A DNA stretch of 64,000 nt from Aquisalimonas sp007126095 (lineage in GTDB: Bacteria > Pseudomonadota > Gammaproteobacteria > Nitrococcales > Aquisalimonadaceae), in assembly GCF_048323695.1 (NCBI RefSeq), contig NZ_JBLWFT010000001.1, positions 124,001 through 188,000 of the forward strand. Direction: 5' to 3'. The translations under genes and the position numbers were made by a program. Below the pieces are notes generated by a model. That model saw only the letters and a list, made by a program, of their open reading frames with translations, did not search any database and was not told where the DNA came from. Below are positions 8,619 through 17,024 of the stretch, piece by piece (the stretch's first letter is position 1; every line of letters starts with the position of its first letter).

Positions 8619-10771
8619 CCGCCATCGACGTCAAGGCGCGGGTGGTGGATTCCGTGTGCCCATACTGCGGTGTGGGCTGCGCGCTGTCCTGGGTGGTGGA
8701 CACCGAGCGCAACCGCATTCTGGAAGCCCGTGGCCGGGACGGCGCGGCGAACGAGGGTCGCCTGTGTGTCAAAGGCCGCTACGGGTTCGATTACACCACC
8801 CACGCCCACCGCCTCACCAAACCCCTGATCCGCCGTGAGGATGCCTATCCCAAGGGCGCACTGTCATGGGACGACAACGGGCCGCGGCGCCCGGGCGGAC
8901 CGGTGGACCCCGAGACTGTGTTGCCGCACTTCCGTGAGGCCACCTGGGAGGAAGCGCTGGAGCGCGTGGGGCAGGGGCTTCGTGGCATTCGTGATGCCCA
9001 TGGTGGCGATGCGCTGGCCGGCTTCGGCTCCGCCAAGGGCTCGAATGAGGAGGCGTACCTGTTCCAGAAACTGGTGCGCGCCGGATTCGGTACCAACAAT
9101 GTTGATCACTGCACGCGCCTGTGCCACGCCTCGTCGGTGGCGGCGCTGCTGGAGGGGATCGGCTCCGGCGGTGTCACGAATATCGTGCGCGATATCGAGC
9201 GCGCCGATGTGGCGCTGATTACCGGCTGCAACCCCACGGAGAATCATCCCGTGGCGGCCACGTTCATGAAGGATGCTGCTGCCAACGGCACCGAGCTGCT
9301 GGTGGTGAATACGCGGCGGCCGCGGATCGCCGACTATGCCGCCATGTACCTGGAGATCCGGCCCGGCACCGACGTGGCGTTCTACAACGCCATGATGCAC
9401 GTGATCATCAACGAGGGGCTCACGGACGACGCGTTCATCGCCGCGCGCACGGAGAACTTCGAGGCCATCCGCGAGAATGTGCAGGAGTACAGCCCCGAGT
9501 CCGTTGCCGAGCTGGTCGGTGTGGACGCCGAACGCATCACCGAGGCGGCGCGCCGGTTCGGGCGCGCGAATGCGGCCATGCTGTTCTGGGGTATGGGCAT
9601 CTCCCAGCACACCCACGGCACCGACAACGCCCGCTGCCTGATTGCCCTGGCCATGATCACCGGGAACACCGGCCGGCCGGGAACAGGCCTGCACCCGTTG
9701 CGCGGCCAGAACAACGTCCAGGGTGCGTCTGACGCCGGGCTCATCCCCATGATGTACCCCGACTACCAGAAGGTCAGCGACTCCGGGGCGCGGGCGCGTT
9801 TTGAGGCATTGTGGGGGCGTTCCCTGTCGCCGGAGCCGGGGCGTACCGTCACCGAGATCACCGACGGGGCACTGGACGGCACGATCCGAGGCATGTACGT
9901 CCTCGGCGAGAACCCGTTCGTCTCCGACCCGGACGTGGAAAAGGTGCGCAAGGCGCTTGGGACGCTGGAGTTCCTGGTCGTGCAGGATATCTTCCTGACG
10001 GAAACGGCCGAATTCGCGGACGTGATTCTCCCCGGCAGCGCCTTCGCGGAGAAGACCGGCACCGTGACCAACACCGACCGGCGCGTGCAGGTGGGTCGCC
10101 AGGCCCTGCAGCCGCCGGGCGAATCACGGCAGGACTGGCAGATCATCTGCGATATTGCCGAGCGCATCGGGTATCCCATGCGCTATCCCGACGTGTCGGC
10201 GGTGTTCGACGAGTTTGCCGCCGCCACCGGCAGTTACGCCGGGCTCAGCCATGAGGTGCTGGGTGACCGCGGTCGCTGGTATCCCTGCCCGGACCCGGAG
10301 CACTCGGAAGGTGAACCCATCGTCTTCGAGGAGACCTTCCCCAGAGGTCGGGCGCTGCTCGTGCCGGCGCGCCAGTCACCGCCGGTGGAGGCCACCGACG
10401 CGGCGTATCCGCTGGTGCTCAACACCGGTCGGGTGCTTGAGCACTGGCACACCGGCACCATGACCCGCCGCTCCGCCGCGCTCCACGGCATCAGCCCGGA
10501 GGGTTTCGTGGAGATCCACCCGGACGACGCCGCCGCATACGGCGTCGCCGACGGCGGCTGGGTTGAGGTGACCTCGCGCCGCGGCCACATCCGTATCCGC
10601 GCGCGGCTGCGGGATCGCGTGGCCCGTGGCAGCGTGTTCATCCCCATGCACTTCCGCGAAGCCTGCGCCAACGTGCTGACCCATCCGGCGGTAGACCCCG
10701 TCGGCAAGATCCCGGCGTTCAAGTACTGCGCGGTGCGGTTGGAGCCGGTTGTGGCGGAGGACCGTGCCTGA
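8615..10771 (+). CDS. fdhF: Formate dehydrogenase catalytic (alpha) subunit, cysteine type
   Basis: 718 residues. The N-terminal CPYCGVGC and later NEGRLCVKG supply four 4Fe-4S cysteines. The active-site motif is RLCHASSVA with Cys170 next to His171, the position held by selenocysteine in E. coli FdhF; the codon is TGC, so no recoding is needed. Two bis-MGD binding regions follow, with GANPTENHP-like GCNPTENHPVA, the LRGQNNVQGASD loop, and the C-terminal molydopterin-binding domain (GRVLEHWHTGTMTRR). It oxidises formate to CO2 in the cytoplasm with molybdenum or tungsten. No fdhD/fdsC chaperone or fdsD gene is adjacent. A REP-like element follows the gene. Confidence 0.92.
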   Translation: MTAIDVKARVVDSVCPYCGVGCALSWVVDTERNRILEARGRDGAANEGRLCVKGRYGFDYTTHAHRLTKPLIRREDAYPKGALSWDDNGPRRPGGPVDPETVLPHFREATWEEALERVGQGLRGIRDAHGGDALAGFGSAKGSNEEAYLFQKLVRAGFGTNNVDHCTRLCHASSVAALLEGIGSGGVTNIVRDIERADVALITGCNPTENHPVAATFMKDAAANGTELLVVNTRRPRIADYAAMYLEIRPGTDVAFYNAMMHVIINEGLTDDAFIAARTENFEAIRENVQEYSPESVAELVGVDAERITEAARRFGRANAAMLFWGMGISQHTHGTDNARCLIALAMITGNTGRPGTGLHPLRGQNNVQGASDAGLIPMMYPDYQKVSDSGARARFEALWGRSLSPEPGRTVTEITDGALDGTIRGMYVLGENPFVSDPDVEKVRKALGTLEFLVVQDIFLTETAEFADVILPGSAFAEKTGTVTNTDRRVQVGRQALQPPGESRQDWQIICDIAERIGYPMRYPDVSAVFDEFAAATGSYAGLSHEVLGDRGRWYPCPDPEHSEGEPIVFEETFPRGRALLVPARQSPPVEATDAAYPLVLNTGRVLEHWHTGTMTRRSAALHGISPEGFVEIHPDDAAAYGVADGGWVEVTSRRGHIRIRARLRDRVARGSVFIPMHFREACANVLTHPAVDPVGKIPAFKYCAVRLEPVVAEDRA

Positions 10772-10782
10772 TAGTGGCATGC

Positions 10783-10849
10783 TCGCGGCTGACGTCGCAC
10801 CTACAGCGGAGCGACCGCGGCCCTTAAGTAGGAGCGACGTCAGTTGCGA
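10783..10849. repeat. REP-like inverted repeat, family A copy 2
   Basis: The left arm 10783-10804 (TCGCGGCTGACGTCGC, ending CCTAC) pairs with the right arm 10828-10849 with three mismatches. The arms match those at 1826-1884. It lies between the convergent formate dehydrogenase and BCCT genes, 12 bases past one stop and 13 before the other. Confidence 0.75.
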
Positions 10850-10861
10850 CGGGCGCTGAGT

Positions 10862-12418
10862 TCAGCGCACGAGTCCCTGCTCCCGCGCCATGGCGTAGGC
10901 CATCTTGGGGCCGGTGTAGAGCGACGGCAGCAGCACCAGTGACACCGGCACCGCCGTGACCACGATGAACTGCTGCAGGGCCGAAATACTGCCTTCGCCC
11001 ATGAACAGCAGTACAGCGGCGGTCAGCGCCATGGTGATGCCCCAGAACGCGCGCACGGCTGGGTGCGGTTCCTGATCCCCGGTGGCGACCATGGAGATGG
11101 TGTAGCTCATGGAATCGCCGGTGGTGGCAACGAAGATCGTGGTCAGGACCAGGATCAGCACCGCCATCAGACCACCAAGGGGGAGCGCCTGGGCGACGGT
11201 GAGGGTGGCCACGTCGAACTGGAAGTTCGCCAGCGGTTCCGCCAGGTCAATGGCGCCGGTGAGCTGATAGTAGATGCCTGAGCCGCCCAGCAGGGTGAAC
11301 CAGACGGTCGAGGCGATGGGCGCGGCCAGCGCCAGCGCGATGATCATCTGGCGGATTGTCCGGCCCCGGGAGATGCGCGCGATGAACATGGCCATCAGCG
11401 GCCCGTAGCCCAGGAACCAGGCAAAGAAGAACACCGTCCACCACTGCATCCACCAGTCCGGTGCCGTCTCACTGGTCACTGTGGCCATGGGCAGGAAATC
11501 GTTGATGTAGGTGCCAAAACCCTGCAGGTAGCTGTTGACCAGGAACAGGGTTGGGCCGAACAGCAGGATGAAGGCACCGATGCCCAGGGCAAGAAAGACG
11601 TTGAACCGGCTGAGCATCTGGATGCCCTTGTGGATGCCGGTGACCGCCGAGGTCACGTAGATGGACGCCAGAACGAGCAGGATACCGAACTGCGTCACGA
11701 ATCCTTCGGGCAGGCCGAATAGGGTGTTGGCGCCGAAACTGACCTGCGTGGCAAGAAACCCGATGGGGCCCACTGTGCCTGCGACCACCGAGATGACGCA
11801 CACCGCGTCGACGATGCCGCCCCAGGGGTTGCGCATGACACGCTCTCCGAAGAGAGGGTAGAGGAGAGTGCGTGGCTGCAGCGGTTTGCCGTAGCGGTAG
11901 TGGGTCTGCACCAGCACGATACTGGTGAGGGCGCCCAGAATTGCCCAGGCAAGAAAGCCCCAGTGCATGAACGACTGCGCCAGCGCCGGCGCCACCGCAG
12001 CTTGACTGCCCGCATCCGCGCCGAACACCGGAGGCGTTTCGAGGAAGTGGTACAACGGCTCGCCGGCGGCGAAGAACACGCCACCTCCGGCGAGGAGGGT
12101 GCACATGATGATGGACACCCACTTGAAGGTGCTCATCTCGGGTTCGTCGAGATCGCCCATGACGGCACTGCCCGCCGGCGAGATGGCCACGCCGATGGCG
12201 GTGAAGAACGTCGCAAGCAGCAGCAGTTGCCAGAACGATCCCAGGTACTGGGCGGCCATGGCGTGGCCACTGTCCACCAGGCTCTGGACCTGCCCAAGAT
12301 CGATGAGTGCGAAGATCAGAAAGGCGACGATAAAACCGCCGCTAAGCCCGAGAACCCACGGGTCGCCAAGGCCCGCGCTAACTCCCGTGCGCGCGTCGGC
12401 CGTTGTGCTCTGACTCAT
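10862..12418 (-). CDS. BCCT-family compatible-solute transporter (glycine betaine/choline/carnitine type)
   Basis: 518 residues from the ATG at 12418, preceded by GGAGCGG; an upstream in-frame ATG at 12472 has no such support. About 12 hydrophobic helices are visible. The family signature lies in helix 8 and the following loop: tryptophan-rich WWMQWWTVFFFAWFLGYG followed by ARISRGRTIR. BCCT carriers import trimethylammonium osmolytes or ectoine with sodium or protons. The short C-terminal tail lacks the long osmosensing extension of BetP. Its place beside the ectoine genes supports a role in salt stress. The exact substrate is not readable. Confidence 0.9.
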   Translation of the reverse strand: MSQSTTADARTGVSAGLGDPWVLGLSGGFIVAFLIFALIDLGQVQSLVDSGHAMAAQYLGSFWQLLLLATFFTAIGVAISPAGSAVMGDLDEPEMSTFKWVSIIMCTLLAGGGVFFAAGEPLYHFLETPPVFGADAGSQAAVAPALAQSFMHWGFLAWAILGALTSIVLVQTHYRYGKPLQPRTLLYPLFGERVMRNPWGGIVDAVCVISVVAGTVGPIGFLATQVSFGANTLFGLPEGFVTQFGILLVLASIYVTSAVTGIHKGIQMLSRFNVFLALGIGAFILLFGPTLFLVNSYLQGFGTYINDFLPMATVTSETAPDWWMQWWTVFFFAWFLGYGPLMAMFIARISRGRTIRQMIIALALAAPIASTVWFTLLGGSGIYYQLTGAIDLAEPLANFQFDVATLTVAQALPLGGLMAVLILVLTTIFVATTGDSMSYTISMVATGDQEPHPAVRAFWGITMALTAAVLLFMGEGSISALQQFIVVTAVPVSLVLLPSLYTGPKMAYAMAREQGLVR

Positions 12419-12555
12419 GATTACCGCTCCGTTTCTAATGCTTCTTGAATGAATGGCGCCCGCATCCCGCACCGGATGGCAGGGACCAGTGAAAAGACCG
12501 AATGAGTGGGCTGGCGTTTGCGAGGGAAACGCCGGATTAAACGAGCGCGAGAGCT

Positions 12556-12580
12556 TATCAGGGAATAAGGCGTACTGATA
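12556..12580. promoter_or_regulatory. Inverted repeat upstream of the BCCT gene
   Basis: TATCAG and CTGATA are separated by 13 bases in the 260-base gap between ectC and the BCCT gene. It lies 138 bases before the BCCT start, where an operator or transcript-end structure is possible. No convincing -35/-10 pair was found next to it. Confidence 0.25.
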
Positions 12581-12678
12581 GGGAGAGCGCGGCGTGGCGG
12601 GGTATCGGGCCCGGGCCCGGGAGTAAGCGAACGTATGGTGCTCCCTCCCGGGTCCGTCAAGCAGACATGGGGAGGGCG

Positions 12679-13068
12679 TCAGTCCTCGACCAGAATGTAG
12701 GAGCCGTCCTCGTCGTGGGTCTCCCGTCCGGTTACCGGCGGGTTGAAGGAACAGATCAGGCGCATCTCCTTGTTGCCGCCGCGGAGGATGTGCCGGTCGT
12801 GTTTGTCCAGGGCATAGAGAACCCCGTCGTGAAGCTGGTGTACTTCACCGGTGGCGAGATCCTCGATGCTGCCGTCGCCTTCGACGCAGTACACCGCCTC
12901 CAGGTGGTTCTTGTACCACAGGTGAAGCTCGGCGCCGGGCGGGATGCGGGTCTCATGAAAGGAAAAGCCCATGCCGTCCTTTTTCAGGAGCATGCGGTAG
13001 CTGGTCCAGCCTTCGCCCTGCACCTCCCGATCCGTGCCTTTGATTTTCTCAATGTCGACGATCTTCAT
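12679..13068 (-). CDS. ectC: L-ectoine synthase
   Basis: 129 residues, the normal length. It starts MKIVDIEKIKGTDREVQGEGW and has the cupin-type metal and substrate segment HLWYKNHLEAVYCVEGDG and YALDKHDRHILRGG, all typical of EctC. It cyclises N-gamma-acetyl-diaminobutyrate to ectoine in the cytoplasm. AGGAGAG precedes the ATG. Unlike the usual compact ectABC arrangement, 285 bases holding an intrinsic terminator and dispersed repeats separate it from ectB upstream. A separate promoter is therefore likely; a perfect 10-bp palindrome ACCGATCGGT lies at 13088-13097 in that space. Confidence 0.96.
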   Translation of the reverse strand: MKIVDIEKIKGTDREVQGEGWTSYRMLLKKDGMGFSFHETRIPPGAELHLWYKNHLEAVYCVEGDGSIEDLATGEVHQLHDGVLYALDKHDRHILRGGNKEMRLICSFNPPVTGRETHDEDGSYILVED

Positions 13069-13190
13069 TGTGTGCTCTCCTTTGGTGACCGATCGGTAAT
13101 GGCTCCATGGTGCCGCACCTGCGAGCGCATTGCACCAACCGGTCGGGTGGAAACGGACCCTGAGCTTCCGTCATGGTGGGCCTTCAGTGA

Positions 13191-13216
13191 TGGTGGACCT
13201 GAAGGTCCACCCTACG
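13191..13216 (-). repeat. Dispersed palindromic repeat, family B copy 1 (inverted)
   Basis: Arms 13192-13200 and 13203-13211 are perfect 9-bp inverted repeats (GGTGGACCT/AGGTCCACC) flanked by CCTACG. On the minus strand it reads CGTAGGGTGGACCTTCAGG onward. It matches 13241-13264 and 23685-23710. Confidence 0.8.
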
Positions 13217-13240
13217 GGAGCCGGGGAGGCATGAACCTGG

Positions 13241-13264
13241 CGTAGGGCGGACCTTCAGGTCCGC
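13241..13264 (+). repeat. Dispersed palindromic repeat, family B copy 2
   Basis: CGTAGGG followed by 8-bp arms 13247-13254 and 13257-13264 (GCGGACCT/AGGTCCGC). The two arm changes relative to copy 1 (A to G, T to C) are compensatory, so pairing is kept. It lies head-to-head with copy 1 across about 24 bases in the ectB-ectC gap. Confidence 0.8.
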
Positions 13265-13276
13265 GACCATTGAATG

Positions 13277-13316
13277 AAAAAAGCCGAAGCCACCGGCGAT
13301 GGGTGGCTTCGGCTTT
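13277..13316 (-). terminator. Rho-independent terminator after ectB
   Basis: Perfect 15-bp arms 13280-13294 and 13302-13316 enclose a 7-base loop. On the minus strand the stem ends in a run of six U (A-run 13277-13282 on the plus strand). It starts 38 bases past the ectB stop and should end the ectAB transcript before ectC. Confidence 0.88.
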
Positions 13317-13353
13317 CGCGAAGAGTGTTTCGCATCGGGCAGCCGGTGTCGGC

Positions 13354-14649
13354 TCAGGAGGCCTTCTGGGCAGAGATCCCCAGGTCCCCCATGGCAGCAA
13401 CCAGGCTCTCCTCGATGATCGCGAGCCCCTTCTCCAGGTCTGCGTCCTCGATGACACAGGGCGGCAGGAGCTTGAGCACCTGGTCGTCGGTGCCGGCCGT
13501 CTCGATGATCAGGCCGCGCTGGAAGGCGTGCTCGGAGATCTTCTCCGCCAGCTCGACGTTGCCGAACTCGATGGCCTGCATCATGCCCCGGCCGCGTGGG
13601 CAGCCGCGGGCGTTGGGGTAGTTGTGCGCCAGCCCTTCCAGGAACTCCGCCATGCGCTTGCCCTTGCGGGCGATGTCCTTCTCGAAGCGGTCGTCGGACC
13701 AGAACAGCTCCAGCGTTCGCTTCGCCGTGACGAACGACGGGTTCTGGCCGCGGAACGTGCCGTTATGCTCGCCCGGGGCCCAGATGTCGTATTCAGGCTT
13801 TATCAGCGTGATGGCCAGGGGCAGACCGTAGCCGCTGAGGGATTTCGACAGTGTGACGATGTCCGGGTTGATCCCGGCTTCCTCGAAGCTGAAGAAGTGG
13901 CCGCAGCGGCCAAGGCCGGTCTGGATGTCGTCGACGATGAGCAGCATGTCGTACTTCTGGCACAGCTTCTCCAGCCCCTTGAGCCATTCCAGGTCGGCCA
14001 CATTGACGCCACCCTCGGCCTGCACCGTCTCGGTGATGACCGCTGCCGGCACGTCCACGCCGGAGGCGCCGTCGGCGAGCATCCGATCGATGTACTCGAG
14101 GCTGTTGGTGTCCGGCCCGAGGTAACGGTCGAAGGGCATGTGCGTGGTGTTGTCCAGGGTGACGCCGGCACCCTGGCGTTTGAAGCCGTTACCGGTGACG
14201 GAGAGCGAGCCCAGGGTCATGCCGTGGAAGGCGTTGGTGAATGCCATGATGGTGTCCCGCTTCTTGACCTTGCGGGCAACCTTCAGCGCGGCCTCCACGG
14301 CGTTGGTGCCGGTGGGTCCGGGGAACTGCACGCGATAGCTCATGTTGCGCGGCTTGAAGATCAGTCGCTCGAGCGTCTCCAGGAACTCGGCGCGGGCGAC
14401 ACTCGCCATGTCCAGGCTGTGCGTGATGTTGTCGTCGCTCAGGTACTCGACCAGCGCCTTCTTGAGTTCCGGGTGGTTGTGCCCGTAGTTCATCACGCTG
14501 GCGCCGGCGAAGAAGTCCAGATAGGCGTCGCCCCCGGTGTTGTACATGTACGAGCCGCTCGCCTTGGCGAACGTGGTCGGGAAGCCGCGCACGTAGCTGC
14601 GAACTTCCGACTCGTGCTGGTTGATGATCTGCATGTGATCCATGGTCAT
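13354..14649 (-). CDS. ectB: Diaminobutyrate--2-oxoglutarate aminotransferase
   Basis: 431 residues from the ATG at 14649, which has GAGGA 7 bases before it; an ATG at 14643 is in frame but worse placed. A class III PLP-dependent aminotransferase: FFAGASVMNYGHNHP at the N-terminus, PGPTGTNAVEAALK, DDIQTGLGRCG, and Lys269 in SKSLSG as the Schiff-base lysine. It converts aspartate semialdehyde to L-2,4-diaminobutyrate, the first committed step of ectoine synthesis. It lies 10 bases after ectA in the same operon, and a strong terminator follows. Confidence 0.96.
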   Translation of the reverse strand: MTMDHMQIINQHESEVRSYVRGFPTTFAKASGSYMYNTGGDAYLDFFAGASVMNYGHNHPELKKALVEYLSDDNITHSLDMASVARAEFLETLERLIFKPRNMSYRVQFPGPTGTNAVEAALKVARKVKKRDTIMAFTNAFHGMTLGSLSVTGNGFKRQGAGVTLDNTTHMPFDRYLGPDTNSLEYIDRMLADGASGVDVPAAVITETVQAEGGVNVADLEWLKGLEKLCQKYDMLLIVDDIQTGLGRCGHFFSFEEAGINPDIVTLSKSLSGYGLPLAITLIKPEYDIWAPGEHNGTFRGQNPSFVTAKRTLELFWSDDRFEKDIARKGKRMAEFLEGLAHNYPNARGCPRGRGMMQAIEFGNVELAEKISEHAFQRGLIIETAGTDDQVLKLLPPCVIEDADLEKGLAIIEESLVAAMGDLGISAQKAS

Positions 14650-14659
14650 GAGACTGTCC

Positions 14660-15190
14660 TCACGGCTTGAGTTGATTGGGCCGGTTCGCGTCGTAGGGGC
14701 CGATGAAGTACCACTCTTCGGCCTCGTGATCGCCTTCCGGCGGAAACTGGTCTTCCCGGAAGCCCTCGGTGGGCCTGATGGCCGTGTCGAGCTCCCGGGC
14801 GATGGCGGTAAACAGGGCCTTGGAGGCGTCGTTGGACGGCGAGATTGTCGTCTCGAGCATCGTCGCTCCAGCTGCTCCCGGGCTTTGCAGGAAAGCGCGG
14901 AGCAGCCGTTTGCCAAGCCCCTGGCCGCGCATGCTGGCGTCCACGCCCACCTGCCACAGGAAAATGCTGTCCGGCCGCTGCGGCGGGCGGAAGCCGGTGA
15001 CGAAACCGACGATGCGGCCTTCGTTCTCGGCCACGATGCACGTGCCGCTGAATTCCCGGGCAAGCAACATGTACATGTAGGCCGAGTTCAGATCCAGTAC
15101 GCCGGATTCTTTCACCACGCGCCAGATTCCCGCACCATCTTCGACGGTGGGATTACGAAACTGCACTGGTTTGAGTTCGTTGCCGCTCAC
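14660..15190 (-). CDS. ectA: L-2,4-diaminobutyrate N-gamma-acetyltransferase
   Basis: 176 residues with a GTG start at 15190, chosen because GGGGA lies 8 bases upstream and the length matches EctA; upstream in-frame codons look non-coding. GNAT fold: FRNPTVEDG at the start, VGVDASMRGQGLGKRLLRAF as the acetyl-CoA loop, and LETTISPSNDASKALF. It acetylates diaminobutyrate before EctC cyclises it. First gene of ectAB, preceded by a leader of about 240 bases and an AT-rich block that probably holds the osmoregulated promoter. Confidence 0.94.
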   Translation of the reverse strand: MSGNELKPVQFRNPTVEDGAGIWRVVKESGVLDLNSAYMYMLLAREFSGTCIVAENEGRIVGFVTGFRPPQRPDSIFLWQVGVDASMRGQGLGKRLLRAFLQSPGAAGATMLETTISPSNDASKALFTAIARELDTAIRPTEGFREDQFPPEGDHEAEEWYFIGPYDANRPNQLKP

Positions 15191-15419
15191 GCTAACAATC
15201 CCCGTTGGGTTACCAATGTTCAGAGCCGGCAGGCAGCACGTCCGTGCTGGCGGCAGAATGGCGCAACTGACCGATCGGCAGACACAGATCGACACTGGCC
15301 GCATGCGGCAAGCGTCAGGGCGCGGGAAAGAACCTTGAAGCAAGGTCTTGGGAGGAGCATCCGGCTACCAGCCGACTTGGTCGGAACAGGTGCTCTGCAG
15401 TAAGCCAACGATTGGCCTC

Positions 15420-15600
15420 TCTGTTTTAGTTCGCTTTCCATTCAAGCATTGTTTCCCCATCTCGTCAAGCTTTGTTTTCGTTTTCGGGGTCGTTTGGAAA
15501 ATAATTCCATTGTTGTTTTGTTCTTGGTTTTTCTTTCAAATTTAATTGAATTAATTATTGCATTAATTGCGAATTTTATTCTTTCATGAGGCGTGTCACA
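15420..15600. other. AT-rich block in the 520-base ectA-MFS spacer
   Basis: The spacer 15191-15710 holds no credible gene. Bases 15481-15590 have only about a quarter G+C by my count, against about two thirds around it. It is rich in T-runs and AATTAATT-type words. It probably carries promoters for ectAB (minus) and perhaps the MFS gene (plus). Two small hairpins lie nearer ectA: ACCTTG/CAAGGT at about 15332-15346 and CCGAC/GTCGG at about 15372-15385. Confidence 0.7.
15440..15468 (-). promoter_or_regulatory. Candidate sigma-70 promoter for ectAB
   Basis: On the minus strand TTGACG (15463-15468) is followed after 17 bases by TTGAAT (15440-15445). The -35 is strong and the -10 is moderate. A T/A-rich block immediately upstream could act as an UP element. 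The predicted leader to the ectA GTG is about 240 nt. Confidence 0.4.
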
Positions 15601-15710
15601 ACGTGGTAAGCCGGTAGTTGACTATGGTACGCCGGGAGCGGACGATTGCCGCGGGAATGGCGCTGCCGCGCGCCCCCTGCCCATACGAATTGTACGAGTG
15701 ATCGCCACAG

Positions 15711-16988
15711 ATGATGGTTCCGACCCTGGCCTCCCTTGGGGCACTGTTTGTCTCGGTTGGGATCCTGCTCCTCGGGGGCGGGCTGCTTGGCACGTTGTTA
15801 TCCGTTCGGCTCGGGGTGGAAGGGGAGTCGGCCACGGTAATCGGTCTCGTCATGGCGTGCTATTCCGTGGGGTTCGTGCTTGGCACGCTGGTTTGCGACC
15901 GTATCATCCAGAAAGTCGGCCACATCCGTGTGTTCGCCGCCATGGCCGCGGTCGCGGCCTGTGCCGCGCTGGTACACGGACTCCATCTCGATCCTCTTCT
16001 CTGGGCGGCCATGCGCGTGGTGGTGGGCTTTGCCATCGCCGGGCTGTACATGGTGGCCGAGAGCTGGCTCAACGACCGCACGCCCCGGGAAGTCCGCGGG
16101 CAGGTGCTGGGTGTGTATGTGGTGGTGACGTCGCTCGCGCTCGGGTCGGGCCAGTTTCTTCTGGGTATGGGCGACGTCTCCGGTCATCAGTTGTTCAGCC
16201 TGGCGGCCATGCTGCTGGCGGCGGCGCTGATCCCCGTGGCCCTCGCCCGGGTGCCGTCGCCGGAGCTCAGGCCAACGGGACGGGTCGGGCTCAGGCAGCT
16301 TTACTGGATCTCGCCACTGGCGACCATCACCGCAATGGGTGCCGGTGTGACCAATGGCGCTTTCTTCGCGCTCGGGCCTGCGTTTGCGGTGGATGTCGGC
16401 TTCAGTTCCGGTGAGGTGGGCACGTTCATGGGGGCGGCCGTGCTTGGCGGGCTGTTCCTCCAGTATCTGATCGGGCGCTTGTCGGACCGGTATGACCGCC
16501 GCCGCATGATCATGGTGGTGGCACTGCTGGTGGCCGGTGCCAGCCTGACCATGGTGGCGATGCAGGGCCAGCCCACCTGGACTGTGATCCCCGTGGCCGT
16601 GGTATGGGGCGGTACCAACTTCACCATGTACGCCCTGGCACTGGCCCTGGCTCACGACTTCATGGATCCCGACGAGCGTGTTCCCGCCAGCGCCACCTTG
16701 CTGCTGGTGCACGGTATCGGCATGATCATCGGCCCGGTGGTGCTGTCGCAGTTCATGGGGCTGACCGGCGCTCACGGCCTGTTCTTCGGGCTGGCCGTGG
16801 TGACCGTGTTGATCGCCCTGTTTGGCTGGTATCGAGACCTGGTGGGGGAGTCCATCCAGGTGGCGACCCAGGAGCGCTACACGGCGACACCGCAGGCAAC
16901 GCATTCGACTCCGTACTGGGCCGGCCTGGATCCACAGGGCGAGGACGACCAGCTGGAGTTCGAGTTCGAGTTTTCAGAGGATGACTGA
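15711..16988 (+). CDS. MFS transporter, YcaD-like
   Basis: 425 residues with about 12 hydrophobic helices in two halves. The loop CDRIIQKVGHIRVFA between helices 2 and 3 and LSDRYDRRRMI between helices 8 and 9 match the MFS loop motif. AESWLNDRTPREVRGQVLGVY is characteristic of the YcaD/UMF1-like branch. The C-terminal tail is strongly acidic (EFEFEFSEDD). The substrate is unknown. Start is the first of two adjacent ATGs. The ectoine operon is divergent to it, but nothing in its sequence shows solute specificity. tsaB follows by 36 bases. Confidence 0.85.
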   Translation: MMVPTLASLGALFVSVGILLLGGGLLGTLLSVRLGVEGESATVIGLVMACYSVGFVLGTLVCDRIIQKVGHIRVFAAMAAVAACAALVHGLHLDPLLWAAMRVVVGFAIAGLYMVAESWLNDRTPREVRGQVLGVYVVVTSLALGSGQFLLGMGDVSGHQLFSLAAMLLAAALIPVALARVPSPELRPTGRVGLRQLYWISPLATITAMGAGVTNGAFFALGPAFAVDVGFSSGEVGTFMGAAVLGGLFLQYLIGRLSDRYDRRRMIMVVALLVAGASLTMVAMQGQPTWTVIPVAVVWGGTNFTMYALALALAHDFMDPDERVPASATLLLVHGIGMIIGPVVLSQFMGLTGAHGLFFGLAVVTVLIALFGWYRDLVGESIQVATQERYTATPQATHSTPYWAGLDPQGEDDQLEFEFEFSEDD

Positions 16989-17024
16989 ACCAGTCCGCAA
17001 CCCGTCGGTCGGACTCAGGAGCGT

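Noticed and set aside
9122..9124. Possible selenocysteine in formate dehydrogenase
   Set aside because: The active-site codon is TGC (Cys), not TGA, and no SECIS-like hairpin is needed.
13191..13264. Two similar palindromes suggesting a small CRISPR array
   Set aside because: Copies are inverted relative to each other, only two occur together, spacing is irregular and no cas genes are present.
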